From: an uncultured Pelagibacteraceae bacterium
Lineage (GTDB): Bacteria > Pseudomonadota > Alphaproteobacteria > Pelagibacterales > AG-422-B15
Assembly (NCBI GenBank): GCA_902517885.1
Contig: CABYDZ010000011.1
Location: 1-39,261 of the forward strand
DNA: 39,261 nucleotides
Reading direction: 5' to 3'
Below, piece after piece: positions 26,639 through 35,020 of the stretch; positions within the stretch are counted from its first letter, which is position 1; every line of letters starts with the position of its first letter. The position numbers and the translations under genes are program-made. The notes below the pieces were generated by a model. The model saw only the letters and a program-made list of their open reading frames with translations, made no database searches and was not told where the DNA came from.

Positions 26639-26664
26639 TCATGATTCGTGAATTATGATTTTTT
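26639..26664 (+). terminator. candidate terminator after eno
   Basis: TCATGATT (26639-26646) and AATTATGA (26651-26658) can form an 8-base-pair stem with one G-U pair and a CGTG loop, followed by six T (26659-26664). The shape fits an intrinsic terminator for the tpiA-eno unit, though the stem is AT-rich and weak. It ends only 7 bases before the ftsB start, so ftsB would need a promoter that overlaps it, or read-through. TTGTCA at 26637-26642 overlaps the stem and could be a -35 box. Confidence 0.4.
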
Positions 26665-26671
26665 ATAGTTC

Positions 26672-26986
26672 ATGAATAGAGTTCTTAATTTAAAGGAAAG
26701 AATTAAAAAGTATTACCCATATTTTTTCTTTCCATTAATAATTATATATCTTTCATTTAATATATTCGATGGAAACAACGGCCTTTTATCCCATGCTAGA
26801 TTAGATAGTGAAATTATAGCACTCGAAGGAAAAATTAGTTCTTTAAAGACCAATAATAACCTACTTCAAATCAAGATCTCTTCTCTTCAAAATCTAAGCT
26901 CCAACAGTGACCTGATTGACGAACAGATACGTAATGTTTTAGGCTATGGAAAATCAAACGAATACATTGTATTTTTTGATAAGTAG
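26672..26986 (+). CDS. ftsB: FtsB/DivIC-like cell division protein
   Basis: FtsB forms a bitopic complex with FtsL and FtsQ that links early and late division proteins. The 104-residue protein has a short basic cytoplasmic start, one membrane helix (about residues 15-32), and a periplasmic coiled coil (about 42-75, LDSEIIALEGKISSLKTNNN). It ends with LIDEQIRNVLGYGKSNEYIVFF, where the pattern of a conserved Arg, LGY and a terminal hydrophobic strand fits the septum-formation initiator family. Its place after eno is the usual one. The pdhABC genes that commonly follow it in alphaproteobacteria are absent. Confidence 0.9.
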   Translation: MNRVLNLKERIKKYYPYFFFPLIIIYLSFNIFDGNNGLLSHARLDSEIIALEGKISSLKTNNNLLQIKISSLQNLSSNSDLIDEQIRNVLGYGKSNEYIVFFDK

Positions 26987-27001
26987 TATCACTTGAAATA
27001 T

Positions 27002-27034
27002 AGGTGAATTGTCTTTATTTATTAATAAAGCACA
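27002..27034 (+). promoter_or_regulatory. lipA leader: distant AGGTG and a hairpin before the ATG
   Basis: The only Shine-Dalgarno-like sequence, AGGTG at 27002-27006, lies 28 bases from the lipA ATG. Between them CTTTATT (27013-27019) and AATAAAG (27024-27030) form a perfect 7-base-pair hairpin with a TATT loop. If the hairpin forms, the ribosome site is brought to about 10 bases from the start codon. If it does not, spacing is too long. Whether this matters is inference. Confidence 0.35.
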
Positions 27035-27958
27035 ATGGATAATCAAATTTCTAAAGCATTACTGAGAAAAAAATTTTCTGATTTTAAAAGTCCAATAAAA
27101 CCTGACTGGATTAAGGTATCTATTCCGTCAAACAAAATCAGTCAAACTAAGAATACCTTAAAAGAAAATAAGATAGTTACAGTTTGTGAGGAGGCAATGT
27201 GCCCAAATTTGTCGGAATGCTGGGAAAAGAAACATGCAACTGTTATGATCTTAGGAGACGTATGTACTCGATCATGTAGTTTCTGCAATATTAAGACAGG
27301 AAAGCCAACTAAGGTTGATATATTAGAGCCAGCAAGAGTTGCAAGCACTGTTAAGAGTCTGGGTCTAAAACATGTAGTTGTTACCTCTGTTGATAGAGAT
27401 GATCTAAATGATGGTGGGGCCCAGCACTTTGCAAATACAATAAAAAAAATTAAAGAAAAATCTCCAAATACAACTGTCGAAATTCTTACTCCAGATTTTA
27501 GGGGGAAAGAATCATCATTGGGAATTATAGCAAAAACAGAAATTGACGTTTTTAATCACAATCTAGAAACAATAAAAAGATTGTATAAGGAAGTTCGTCC
27601 TGGTGCAGGTTATCATCACTCTTTGAAAATACTTCGAGAAATTAAACTTTTGAAACCTTCTATATTTACTAAATCTGGAATAATGATTGGTCTTGGTGAA
27701 AAGTTTGATGAAATTAGAGTTTTGATGGACGATTTAAGAGAACAGGATGTAGATTTCATTACTATCGGTCAATATCTAAGGCCAACATTAAATCATCATC
27801 CTGTAATTAAATATCATAATCCAGATTATTTTATACGCATTCAAAATGAGGCGTTAAATAAAGGTTTTAAAATTGTATCATCTTCACCATTTACTAGATC
27901 TTCTTATCACGCAGAGAGTGATTTTAATAAATTAAAACATTTACATTCAGGTGCCTAA
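27035..27958 (+). CDS. lipA: lipoyl synthase
   Basis: LipA inserts two sulfur atoms into octanoyl groups on E2 subunits and GcvH, using radical SAM chemistry. The 307-residue protein has the auxiliary cluster cysteines Cys51, Cys56 and Cys62 ([12 protein letters not shown]), the radical SAM motif Cys77, Cys81 and Cys84 (CTRSCSFC), and the C-terminal RSSYHAE motif whose serine binds the auxiliary cluster. All ligands are present. The stop overlaps ratA by 8 bases, a pairing seen widely in alphaproteobacteria. Confidence 0.98.
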   Translation: MDNQISKALLRKKFSDFKSPIKPDWIKVSIPSNKISQTKNTLKENKIVTVCEEAMCPNLSECWEKKHATVMILGDVCTRSCSFCNIKTGKPTKVDILEPARVASTVKSLGLKHVVVTSVDRDDLNDGGAQHFANTIKKIKEKSPNTTVEILTPDFRGKESSLGIIAKTEIDVFNHNLETIKRLYKEVRPGAGYHHSLKILREIKLLKPSIFTKSGIMIGLGEKFDEIRVLMDDLREQDVDFITIGQYLRPTLNHHPVIKYHNPDYFIRIQNEALNKGFKIVSSSPFTRSSYHAESDFNKLKHLHSGA

Positions 27959-28394
27959 GCAAGAAGAAAAACAACTAGTTGCATACACGAAAGATCAGAT
28001 GTTTGATCTAGTTTCAAATATAGATGATTATAAGGAATTTCTTCCATGGTGCAATGACTCTAAAATTATTAGTAGAGAGAGATTTGATGACTATGAGGTA
28101 GTTACTGCAGATTTAGAGATTGGATATGATCAATTTGTTTATACATATAGAAGTGAAGTGAGGCTGGCAAAAGATAAATCATATATAAATGTTAAAAATC
28201 TAGATGGTCCTTTTAGATATCTTACTAATGAATGGAAATTTACTGATATCGATAAAAATAATTCTGAAATTGAATTTATGATTGATTTCGAATTAAATCT
28301 TTCTTTATTGGATGTATTGATGAAAAAATTTTTCAACTTGGCATTTCAGAGAATGGTTAGTGCATTTATTGATCGTGCAAAAGAGATATATTAA
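27951..28394 (+). CDS. Coq10/RatA-family START-domain protein
   Basis: Members of this START/SRPBCC family bind lipid; alphaproteobacterial ones next to lipA resemble Coq10, which helps ubiquinone function. The E. coli member RatA was reported as a toxin that blocks subunit joining. The 147-residue protein shows the family pattern [23 protein letters not shown] and the closing helix [19 protein letters not shown]. The start is GTG at 27951, inside the end of lipA, and gives the typical N-terminus. I favour the Coq10-like role. The stop overlaps that of the convergent cinA-like gene. Confidence 0.88.
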   Translation: MPKQEEKQLVAYTKDQMFDLVSNIDDYKEFLPWCNDSKIISRERFDDYEVVTADLEIGYDQFVYTYRSEVRLAKDKSYINVKNLDGPFRYLTNEWKFTDIDKNNSEIEFMIDFELNLSLLDVLMKKFFNLAFQRMVSAFIDRAKEIY

Positions 28395-28882
28395 ATCTTC
28401 TTTAATTCTTTTAATATTAGATAAACTGCATATTCGGTGCTCTTTTTTTGAATAGCAAGTCTTGTTTTTTCATGAAATATTTTTTTTGTAGTTTTAAATG
28501 TATATTTCTTATTAATTTTTGAACCAATACCAAAAAATACACATCCAACAGGCGTTCTTGCAGTACCACCGCTTGGCCCTGCAACTCCAGTAACGGATAG
28601 AAGAATTTCACTATCTGTTATTCTTTTAAGCCCCCTAACCATCGCAAGAGCAGTTTGGTGACTAACAGCTCCATAATTTATAATCGTATTCTTTGGAACC
28701 TTTAATAATCTTGTTTTCATTTGATTTGAATATGAAATACATGCTCCATTAAAAAAGAGGGAGGAACCATTAATGCTTGTTAAATACTTACTTATCATGC
28801 CTCCTGTACAGGACTCAGCTAAAGATATTGTAAATTTCTTTTTTGATCGTATATTTTTTATTTTTGATAAATCTGAAATCAT
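28391..28882 (-). CDS. pncC: CinA C-terminal domain protein (nicotinamide-nucleotide amidohydrolase)
   Basis: PncC deamidates NMN to nicotinic acid mononucleotide for NAD recycling. The 163-residue protein is only the C-terminal domain of CinA, with LAESCTGGMIS (residues 21-31), NGACISYSNQMK, YGAVSHQTALAMVRG and SVTGVAGPSGGTARTPVGCV. The N-terminal molybdopterin-binding-like domain of longer CinA proteins is absent, as in many proteobacteria. It overlaps pgpA by 4 bases and converges on the Coq10-like gene with a 4-base overlap. Confidence 0.94.
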   Translation of the reverse strand: MISDLSKIKNIRSKKKFTISLAESCTGGMISKYLTSINGSSLFFNGACISYSNQMKTRLLKVPKNTIINYGAVSHQTALAMVRGLKRITDSEILLSVTGVAGPSGGTARTPVGCVFFGIGSKINKKYTFKTTKKIFHEKTRLAIQKKSTEYAVYLILKELKKI

Positions 28883-29337
28883 AGCAGCATCAATATCTTA
28901 TATAACATAAGAATAATTAATGAATATATTCCGGCAACAATATCATCTAATATTACGCCATATGACCCCTTTAAGTCTTCCATTTTGTTTATTGGATAAA
29001 TTTTATATATATCAAAAAATCTAAACGTAACAAATGAAATTAAAACTTCATATATATTAAAATTCACAATAAATAATAGCGGTATCGATTGACCCAGAAA
29101 TTCGTCTACAATTACCTCAGAGGGATCTTTTTTATTATAATTATCTAGATAGATATCTGTAAAATAAAATGAAACAGATAAAACGAATAAAAATAAAACT
29201 ATGAAATGAAAAATAGAAAACAAATCAATAAAAACATACCAAATAAGGATTGCAAACAATGACCCAAATGTACCTGGTGCAAGAGATATAAAACCAATAC
29301 CAAACAGTGTAGCAAAATATTTAGAGAAATTTTTCAT
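28879..29337 (-). CDS. pgpA: phosphatidylglycerophosphatase A
   Basis: PgpA removes the phosphate from phosphatidylglycerophosphate to give phosphatidylglycerol in the inner membrane. The 152-residue protein has several membrane helices and the family motifs SLAPGTFGSL, VIVDEFLGQSIPL (Asp78, Glu79), FRFFDIYKIYPI and GSYGVILDDIVAGIYS. It lies between ispDF and cinA as in other alphaproteobacteria and overlaps ispDF by one base. It acts downstream of CdsA. Confidence 0.95.
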   Translation of the reverse strand: MKNFSKYFATLFGIGFISLAPGTFGSLFAILIWYVFIDLFSIFHFIVLFLFVLSVSFYFTDIYLDNYNKKDPSEVIVDEFLGQSIPLLFIVNFNIYEVLISFVTFRFFDIYKIYPINKMEDLKGSYGVILDDIVAGIYSLIILMLYKILMLL

Positions 29338-30461
29338 TAATTAATTAGGTTGATCGTTGCCCAGCAACCTATAGCTTCTGATTTTCCAAAGATGCCAATT
29401 TTGTCAGCTGTTTTACCTTTAATGTTAATTAAATTTTTATTGCATTTTAACAATTTAGATAAATTATTTTTAATTGGAGCTTTATATTTTTCTAATCTAA
29501 TTTTTTGACAAATAATTGTGATATCTAAATTTATGATTATTGAGTTATCTAGATCTATTTTATTTTTAATTTTATTCAATAATTCAATAGACGAAATATT
29601 TTTATATTTTTTTAATGGAGGAAAGAACTTTCCAATATCACCTTTAGCATTGGCTCCAAGTAAAGCATCAATTACTGAATGAAGCACTACATCACCATCA
29701 GAATGTCCTATAGCTTTATAATTAGATTTTATTTTTATTCCTCCAATCGATAGATAATTACCTGTGCCTAGTTTATGTATGTCAAAACCATTTCCTATTT
29801 TTGATTTATATAATAAATATTTTTTGAATATATTAATGTCATTTTTTTTTGTAATTTTTAAGTTCTCATAATCGCCATCTATATATTTAATTTTTACATA
29901 TTTTCTATTTTCAATTAATTGAACATCATCTGTCATAACAGTATTTATTTTGTTACTGCAACTCTGAAACTCTTTTATTTTAAATATCTGAGGTGTTTGT
30001 GTTGTTTTATATAAATTACGGTTAACAGTTTTATTATCTTTTTTTAACGTATCTATAATTTGAAGAGCAGGAACAACCGCGTCATATTTGTCTTTTTTAA
30101 TATTATCGATTAGCTTTGTTACTAATGCTAAAGATGTATTGGGCCTTGCAGCGTCATGTATCATTAAATATTTATATTTAGCCGTATCAATGCATTTTAA
30201 AGCTTTCATGAGACTTTTATAACGAGTTGAACCCCCTAAAATTAAAGCATTTTCAGTATATTTGGACAAAACACTTTTCTCTTTTTTGGTTATTTTTTTA
30301 GGAATTGTAATATATAAACAGTCCTTGCTAAATGATTTTGATATGTTTTTGAGAGTATGTTCAATAACTGAATGATATTTAACTTTATAAAAAAGCTTTG
30401 ACTTATTATTGCCAAACCTTGTGCTAGAACCTGATCCAAGAACTATACAAACAATTTTCAT
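29337..30461 (-). CDS. ispDF: bifunctional IspD-IspF isoprenoid enzyme
   Basis: This fusion carries two MEP pathway enzymes: MEP cytidylyltransferase (IspD, about residues 1-215) and MECDP synthase (IspF, about 221-374). The IspD part keeps Arg15 and Lys22, HDAARP, TTQTPQIF and VMTDDVQ. Its opening motif is divergent, reading VLGSGSSTRFG and SKLF where AAG and PKQ are usual. The IspF part has IGNGFDIHKL with metal ligands Asp227 and His229, GHSDGDVVLHSVIDALLGA, and DIGKFFPP. The fusion is common in alphaproteobacteria. It heads a minus-strand unit with pgpA and pncC; ntrY starts divergently 49 bases away. Confidence 0.95.
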   Translation of the reverse strand: MKIVCIVLGSGSSTRFGNNKSKLFYKVKYHSVIEHTLKNISKSFSKDCLYITIPKKITKKEKSVLSKYTENALILGGSTRYKSLMKALKCIDTAKYKYLMIHDAARPNTSLALVTKLIDNIKKDKYDAVVPALQIIDTLKKDNKTVNRNLYKTTQTPQIFKIKEFQSCSNKINTVMTDDVQLIENRKYVKIKYIDGDYENLKITKKNDINIFKKYLLYKSKIGNGFDIHKLGTGNYLSIGGIKIKSNYKAIGHSDGDVVLHSVIDALLGANAKGDIGKFFPPLKKYKNISSIELLNKIKNKIDLDNSIIINLDITIICQKIRLEKYKAPIKNNLSKLLKCNKNLINIKGKTADKIGIFGKSEAIGCWATINLIN

Positions 30462-30510
30462 ATTTCTTACTTAATATATTTATACTTTAGTACTTAAACT
30501 TAAATCATCA

Positions 30511-32301
30511 ATGAATAAACAAATAAATTATTTTAATTATTTTAATTTTAGAAATGTATTACTAATCATACTTTCATTTATGTTTATTATACTTTCCAGT
30601 ATTACACTCATTACTCAAAGATCAAACAATATGGAGACATTGCCCTATCTAAACGTATATATAATAATTTCATCTCTCTTTATATTAGCTTTAGTTGTAT
30701 CAATAAGTTTTATTATATTTCCAATTATCTTCAGAGTAAGAAGAAAAAAAATTAGTACTTTAAATAGCAAATTCACTCTTTATTTTATTTCTATTGCACT
30801 AACACCAGCAATATTACTTGGTGTATTGGGTTTAGTTTTAATTGAATTGGGTATCAATGATTGGTTCAACGATAAAATCAAAAATGTGATTAATAACTCA
30901 GTTTTTGTAGCGGAAAGTTATTTAGAAGAGCACAAAGAAACTATTAAAGGTGATCTTTACGCAATGTCAAACGATCTTAACAATTCGAGTGAAGTATTAA
31001 CTCAAGATCTATCTAAAATGGCGATAGCATTAAGAACTCAAGCGCTTATAAGGTCTTTACCGGAAACATATATTATAAATAGAAATAGTGATATTTTATT
31101 TCAAGCTTTTAAAAATAATATGCCTTTTTATGAGCCTCCTTTATCATCCTTCGATCGTGTTGATAGTGGCGAAATGACAATTATGTCATCAACACAACTA
31201 AATAAGGTTTATGCCATGATAAAGCTTAATAATTTTGATGAGTATTACTTATATGCTGGAAGATCAATGGACGGCAATGTGATTAGTGCTTTAAACGATA
31301 CAGTTTCAGCAAAAAATGAATATACTTTTTTAGAAATAAGTAGAGATAAGATAAGCCTCATATTTATACTACTCTATGTCATAGTATCTCTAATTTTGAT
31401 TTTAATTTCGATTATAATAGGAATAAATTTTGCAGATAGAATTGTTAAGCCTATATCAAGTATTATAACTGCAACTAACAATATAAGCAAAGGGCTGTAT
31501 GATGATAAAATTAAAAAAAATAATGACTACATCGAATTGAATAGACTTGCAGACTCATTTAATCAAATGAGTGGAGATATAATTAAGCAAAGAAATCAAA
31601 TCATAGTTTCTAAAAAACATGAAACTTGGTCAGATATTGCAAGAAGAATAGCACACGAAATAAAGAATCCTTTAACCCCAATTCAATTATCAGCAGAACG
31701 TCTTGAAAAGAAAACAATGGGATTAAACATTGAAAATAAGGAAATAAACGAGTGCATTGATACAATACGTCGTCAAGTCAATGAGATAGGGTACTTGGTA
31801 GATGAGTTTTCTAGTTTTGCTAGATTGCCAGATCCAGACTTAAAAAATAATAATATAGTTAATACAATGAAAGAAGTTGTATCTGATTACGAAAATGACA
31901 ACAAAAATATTAAATTCATAAACAAGCTTCATTCAAGCCAAATCAATATGAATATAGACAATTCACAAATGTCTAGAGTCTTTCAAAATTTAATAGTGAA
32001 TTCAATTCATTCAATTAGTGAAAGTAAAAACAAGCACGGTGAAATAATATATTCATCGTACGAAGTCGATGATAATGTGATATTATCATTAATAGATAAT
32101 GGCATCGGTATTAAATATGAAAAAGAAGAACTTATAAAACCTTATTTTACAACTAAGAAAAAAGTTGGTGGTTCAGGTCTTGGTTTGGCAATTGTAGAAA
32201 AAATCTTATTTGATCATCATGCTGATTTTGTTTTAGAAAATAGAAGTGACGGAAAAGATGGAGTTGAAGTTAAAATTATTTTTGGAAAAACTATAATATG
32301 A
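30511..32301 (+). CDS. ntrY: NtrY-family sensor histidine kinase (no PAS domain)
   Basis: NtrY senses an extracytoplasmic or nitrogen-related signal and phosphorylates NtrX. The 596-residue protein has three N-terminal membrane helices (about 15-35, 48-74, 89-112), a periplasmic region (115-280), a fourth helix (281-307), and a HAMP segment to about 360. Then follow HisKA with the phospho-acceptor His382 (RRIAHEIKNPLTPIQLSAERL) and an ATPase domain with NLIVNSIHS, DNGIGI and GSGLGLAIV. The HAMP runs directly into HisKA; the PAS domain found in typical NtrY (about 720-770 residues) is missing. It overlaps ntrX by 4 bases. ntrBC are not present upstream. Confidence 0.93.
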   Translation: MNKQINYFNYFNFRNVLLIILSFMFIILSSITLITQRSNNMETLPYLNVYIIISSLFILALVVSISFIIFPIIFRVRRKKISTLNSKFTLYFISIALTPAILLGVLGLVLIELGINDWFNDKIKNVINNSVFVAESYLEEHKETIKGDLYAMSNDLNNSSEVLTQDLSKMAIALRTQALIRSLPETYIINRNSDILFQAFKNNMPFYEPPLSSFDRVDSGEMTIMSSTQLNKVYAMIKLNNFDEYYLYAGRSMDGNVISALNDTVSAKNEYTFLEISRDKISLIFILLYVIVSLILILISIIIGINFADRIVKPISSIITATNNISKGLYDDKIKKNNDYIELNRLADSFNQMSGDIIKQRNQIIVSKKHETWSDIARRIAHEIKNPLTPIQLSAERLEKKTMGLNIENKEINECIDTIRRQVNEIGYLVDEFSSFARLPDPDLKNNNIVNTMKEVVSDYENDNKNIKFINKLHSSQINMNIDNSQMSRVFQNLIVNSIHSISESKNKHGEIIYSSYEVDDNVILSLIDNGIGIKYEKEELIKPYFTTKKKVGGSGLGLAIVEKILFDHHADFVLENRSDGKDGVEVKIIFGKTII

Positions 32302-33629
32302 AAAATATCTTAGTAATTGATGACGAAATTGATATTTGTAATAATATTAAAGCAATTCTTACTGACGAAGGTTTTAACGTTCAAGTAGCACATAATTCAG
32401 ATGATGCTTTTAACTATATAAACAAGCATTCTTATAATCTTATAATCCTTGATGTTTGGCTGGATAATTCAAAATATGACGGCTTAGAAATTCTTAAACA
32501 GATCAGGAAAAACCTAACTATACCGATAATAATTATTTCTGGACACGGAAATATAGAAATGGCAGTTTCTGCAATAAAAGATGGAGCAAATGAGTTCATT
32601 GAAAAGCCTTTTAATACTGAAAGATTATTACTTTCAGTCAATCGGTCTATAGAGCTTCATGAAGTTAAACACGAAAATAGAATATTAAAAGAAGGAAGTA
32701 TTTCCGACTACAAATTTATTGGTGAATCTTCAGCTATTATGAAAATTAAACAACAAATTGTCAAAATTGCGCCTACTTCAAGTAGAGTGATGATTTATGG
32801 GGAGTCCGGAACAGGAAAAGATATCATTGCGAAAGAAATACATAAAAACTCAATAAATAAAGACGGTCCTTTTATAATCTTAAATGCAGCACTAATGGAA
32901 CCTGAAAATTTAGAAAGTGAGTTATTTGGAATACAAGATAATAATTTAGATGAGATTGGACATTTGGAGAAAGCTGAATATGGAACATTATTTATTGATG
33001 AGGTTGGTGAAATGCCTCTACAAACACAAGCTAAGATATTGAGAGTACTCACAGATAAAAATTTTACAAAAAGAGGGGGCAAAGAATTAATAAAATTAAA
33101 TTGTAGAATTATATGCTCTTCTACTAAAAACTTAGAACAATTAACTAATGAAGGCTCATTTAGAAAAGACTTATTTCATAGACTGAATGTTGTGACTATA
33201 AAACTTCCCAATTTAAGTGAGAGGTCTGATGATATTGACTCATTAATAGATTATTTCACAGAAATATTCTCTAAAGAAAATAATCAAAAAAATACAGATC
33301 TAAAGCCTTTAATAAAAACTAAATATATCAATTACGAATGGCCAGGCAACATAAGAGAATTAAGAAACGTTATTGAAAGATATTCAATTTTAGGTGAAAA
33401 ATATGATGATAATAATAATGCAGCAGAGAAACTTGATGATTTTCAAAATAAAAATGTTATTTCTTTACCATTGAGGAATGCACGTAAACTATTTGAAAAG
33501 AACTATCTTCAATCTCAAATTAATAGATTTGATGGAAATATATCAAAAACTGCTGCTTTTATAGGAATGGAAAGATCGGCATTACATAGAAAATTAAAAC
33601 AATTAGGTATCACAGAAGAGGAAAAATAG
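32298..33629 (+). CDS. ntrX: NtrX-family response regulator
   Basis: NtrX is the partner of NtrY and controls nitrogen, redox or envelope genes in alphaproteobacteria. The 443-residue protein has a receiver domain with the phospho-acceptor Asp52 (ILDVWLD), an AAA+ domain with Walker A GESGTGKD (168-175) and Walker B GTLFIDEVGEMP, and a FIS-type helix-turn-helix (GNISKTAAFIGMERSALHRKL). The sigma-54 contact motif GAFTGA is not recognisable; its place (about 212-220) reads IQDNNLDEI. It is therefore unlikely to open sigma-54 promoters and may act as a direct repressor or activator. The stop shares a base with the trkA GTG. Confidence 0.94.
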   Translation: MKNILVIDDEIDICNNIKAILTDEGFNVQVAHNSDDAFNYINKHSYNLIILDVWLDNSKYDGLEILKQIRKNLTIPIIIISGHGNIEMAVSAIKDGANEFIEKPFNTERLLLSVNRSIELHEVKHENRILKEGSISDYKFIGESSAIMKIKQQIVKIAPTSSRVMIYGESGTGKDIIAKEIHKNSINKDGPFIILNAALMEPENLESELFGIQDNNLDEIGHLEKAEYGTLFIDEVGEMPLQTQAKILRVLTDKNFTKRGGKELIKLNCRIICSSTKNLEQLTNEGSFRKDLFHRLNVVTIKLPNLSERSDDIDSLIDYFTEIFSKENNQKNTDLKPLIKTKYINYEWPGNIRELRNVIERYSILGEKYDDNNNAAEKLDDFQNKNVISLPLRNARKLFEKNYLQSQINRFDGNISKTAAFIGMERSALHRKLKQLGITEEEK

Positions 33630-35020
33630 TGAAGATAATCATATGTGGTGCTGGAAAAGTAGGAACAAGTATAGCGCGTCATCTTGTTGACCAGGGCAGT
33701 GATGTTACAGTGATTGACAGTTCACTCAAACTCATTGACGACCTTAGAGAAAAAGTGGATCTTAAGACCGTTATTGGATCAGCTTCAAACCCATCAGTGC
33801 TAAAAAATGCTGGCGCTGAGGATTCTGATATGATTATAGCTGTTACTCTACAAGACGAAATAAATATGGTCGCATGTCAAATGGCACATACTTTTTTTAA
33901 AATACCAAGAAAAATTGCGCGTCTAAGAACAGAAGACTTTTTAAATCCTATTTGGAGAGATTTATATAATGCTGATAATATGCCAATTGACCTTATAATA
34001 AGTCCAGAATTGGAAGTAGCAAGGTCCATAGAAAGGCAGTTAAAGGCTCCAGGTGCCTATGATGTTGTCCCTTTTCTAAATGATGAAATTGAACTTTTGA
34101 GCTTGGTAATAAACGAAAAGTGCCCTTTAGTTGATACAAGTCTTATAAATATACATGAACTATTTCAAGAAAATGCAGATAATGAAAAAAACCTCAGAGC
34201 TTCAATACTAGGAATTAGTAGAAATGAAAAACTATTTATACCAAAAAAACAAGACACTTTAACTCAAGGTGATCATGTCTATATAATGGTTGATAAAAAT
34301 CATGTAAAAAGAACAATGAGTGCTTTTGGATATGATGAAAAACCAATTAAAAAATTAATAATAATCGGCGGTGGGAACATCGGTTTTAATTTAGCAAAAG
34401 ATTTAGAAAAATATCAGTCCGATATATCAGTAAGTATAGTTGAAAATAATGAAGATAGATCAAAATATATTGCTGATCAGCTATCTAACACTTTAGTTTT
34501 AAATGGCGATGGTTTAGATCAAGATTTACTAGATGAGGCTAATATCAAAGATGCAGACTTAATATTAGCTCTGACAAATGATGACGAAACAAATATTATT
34601 ATTTCAGCTGTTGCCAGGAAAAATAAGTGTGAGTCAATTATTATTGTTAATAATTCTGAATATAACAAATTAAAAGATGTTTTGGGAATCAGTAAAGTTG
34701 TTGACCCAAGAAAAATTACGGTGTCTAAAATACTTAAACATATACATAAAGGGAAAATTGAGTCAGTTTTTGCAATTGATAACAATCAGGCGGAAATTAT
34801 TCATGCGCAAGTACTTAAAAGTTCAAAATTAATAAATAAAAATATTGAAGATGCTGATTTTCCAAATGGACTAAGGGTAGGGTTAATTAAAAAAGAAGAT
34901 AAAATAATAATCCCTGAAAAAGACACAAAAATTGAAATTCATGACGAAGTATTATTTTTATGCATGAGAGATGATATTAAAAAAGCAGAAGAGCTATTTC
35001 AAGTTAGAAGCGAGTATTAA
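33629..35020 (+). CDS. trkA: Trk potassium uptake regulator TrkA
   Basis: TrkA is the cytoplasmic NAD-binding gating subunit of the Trk potassium channel. The 463-residue protein has two RCK units, each a Rossmann domain (MKIIICGAGKVGTSIARHL at the start, LIIIGGGNIGFNLAKDLEK near residue 240) followed by a TrkA-C domain. The start is GTG at 33629, which gives the canonical N-terminus and overlaps the ntrX stop by one base. The order ntrX-trkA is typical. The membrane subunit TrkH is not in the window. The stop overlaps dat by one base. Confidence 0.95.
   Translation: MKIIICGAGKVGTSIARHLVDQGSDVTVIDSSLKLIDDLREKVDLKTVIGSASNPSVLKNAGAEDSDMIIAVTLQDEINMVACQMAHTFFKIPRKIARLRTEDFLNPIWRDLYNADNMPIDLIISPELEVARSIERQLKAPGAYDVVPFLNDEIELLSLVINEKCPLVDTSLINIHELFQENADNEKNLRASILGISRNEKLFIPKKQDTLTQGDHVYIMVDKNHVKRTMSAFGYDEKPIKKLIIIGGGNIGFNLAKDLEKYQSDISVSIVENNEDRSKYIADQLSNTLVLNGDGLDQDLLDEANIKDADLILALTNDDETNIIISAVARKNKCESIIIVNNSEYNKLKDVLGISKVVDPRKITVSKILKHIHKGKIESVFAIDNNQAEIIHAQVLKSSKLINKNIEDADFPNGLRVGLIKKEDKIIIPEKDTKIEIHDEVLFLCMRDDIKKAEELFQVRSEY

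Noticed and set aside
30462-30510. Divergent promoter pair between ispDF and ntrY
   Set aside because: The 49-base gap is AT-rich and holds many TATA-like strings, but I could not fit a -35/-10 pair better than chance.
32298-33629. NtrX as a sigma-54 activator
   Set aside because: The GAFTGA loop needed for sigma-54 contact is not present, although the rest of the AAA+ domain is.
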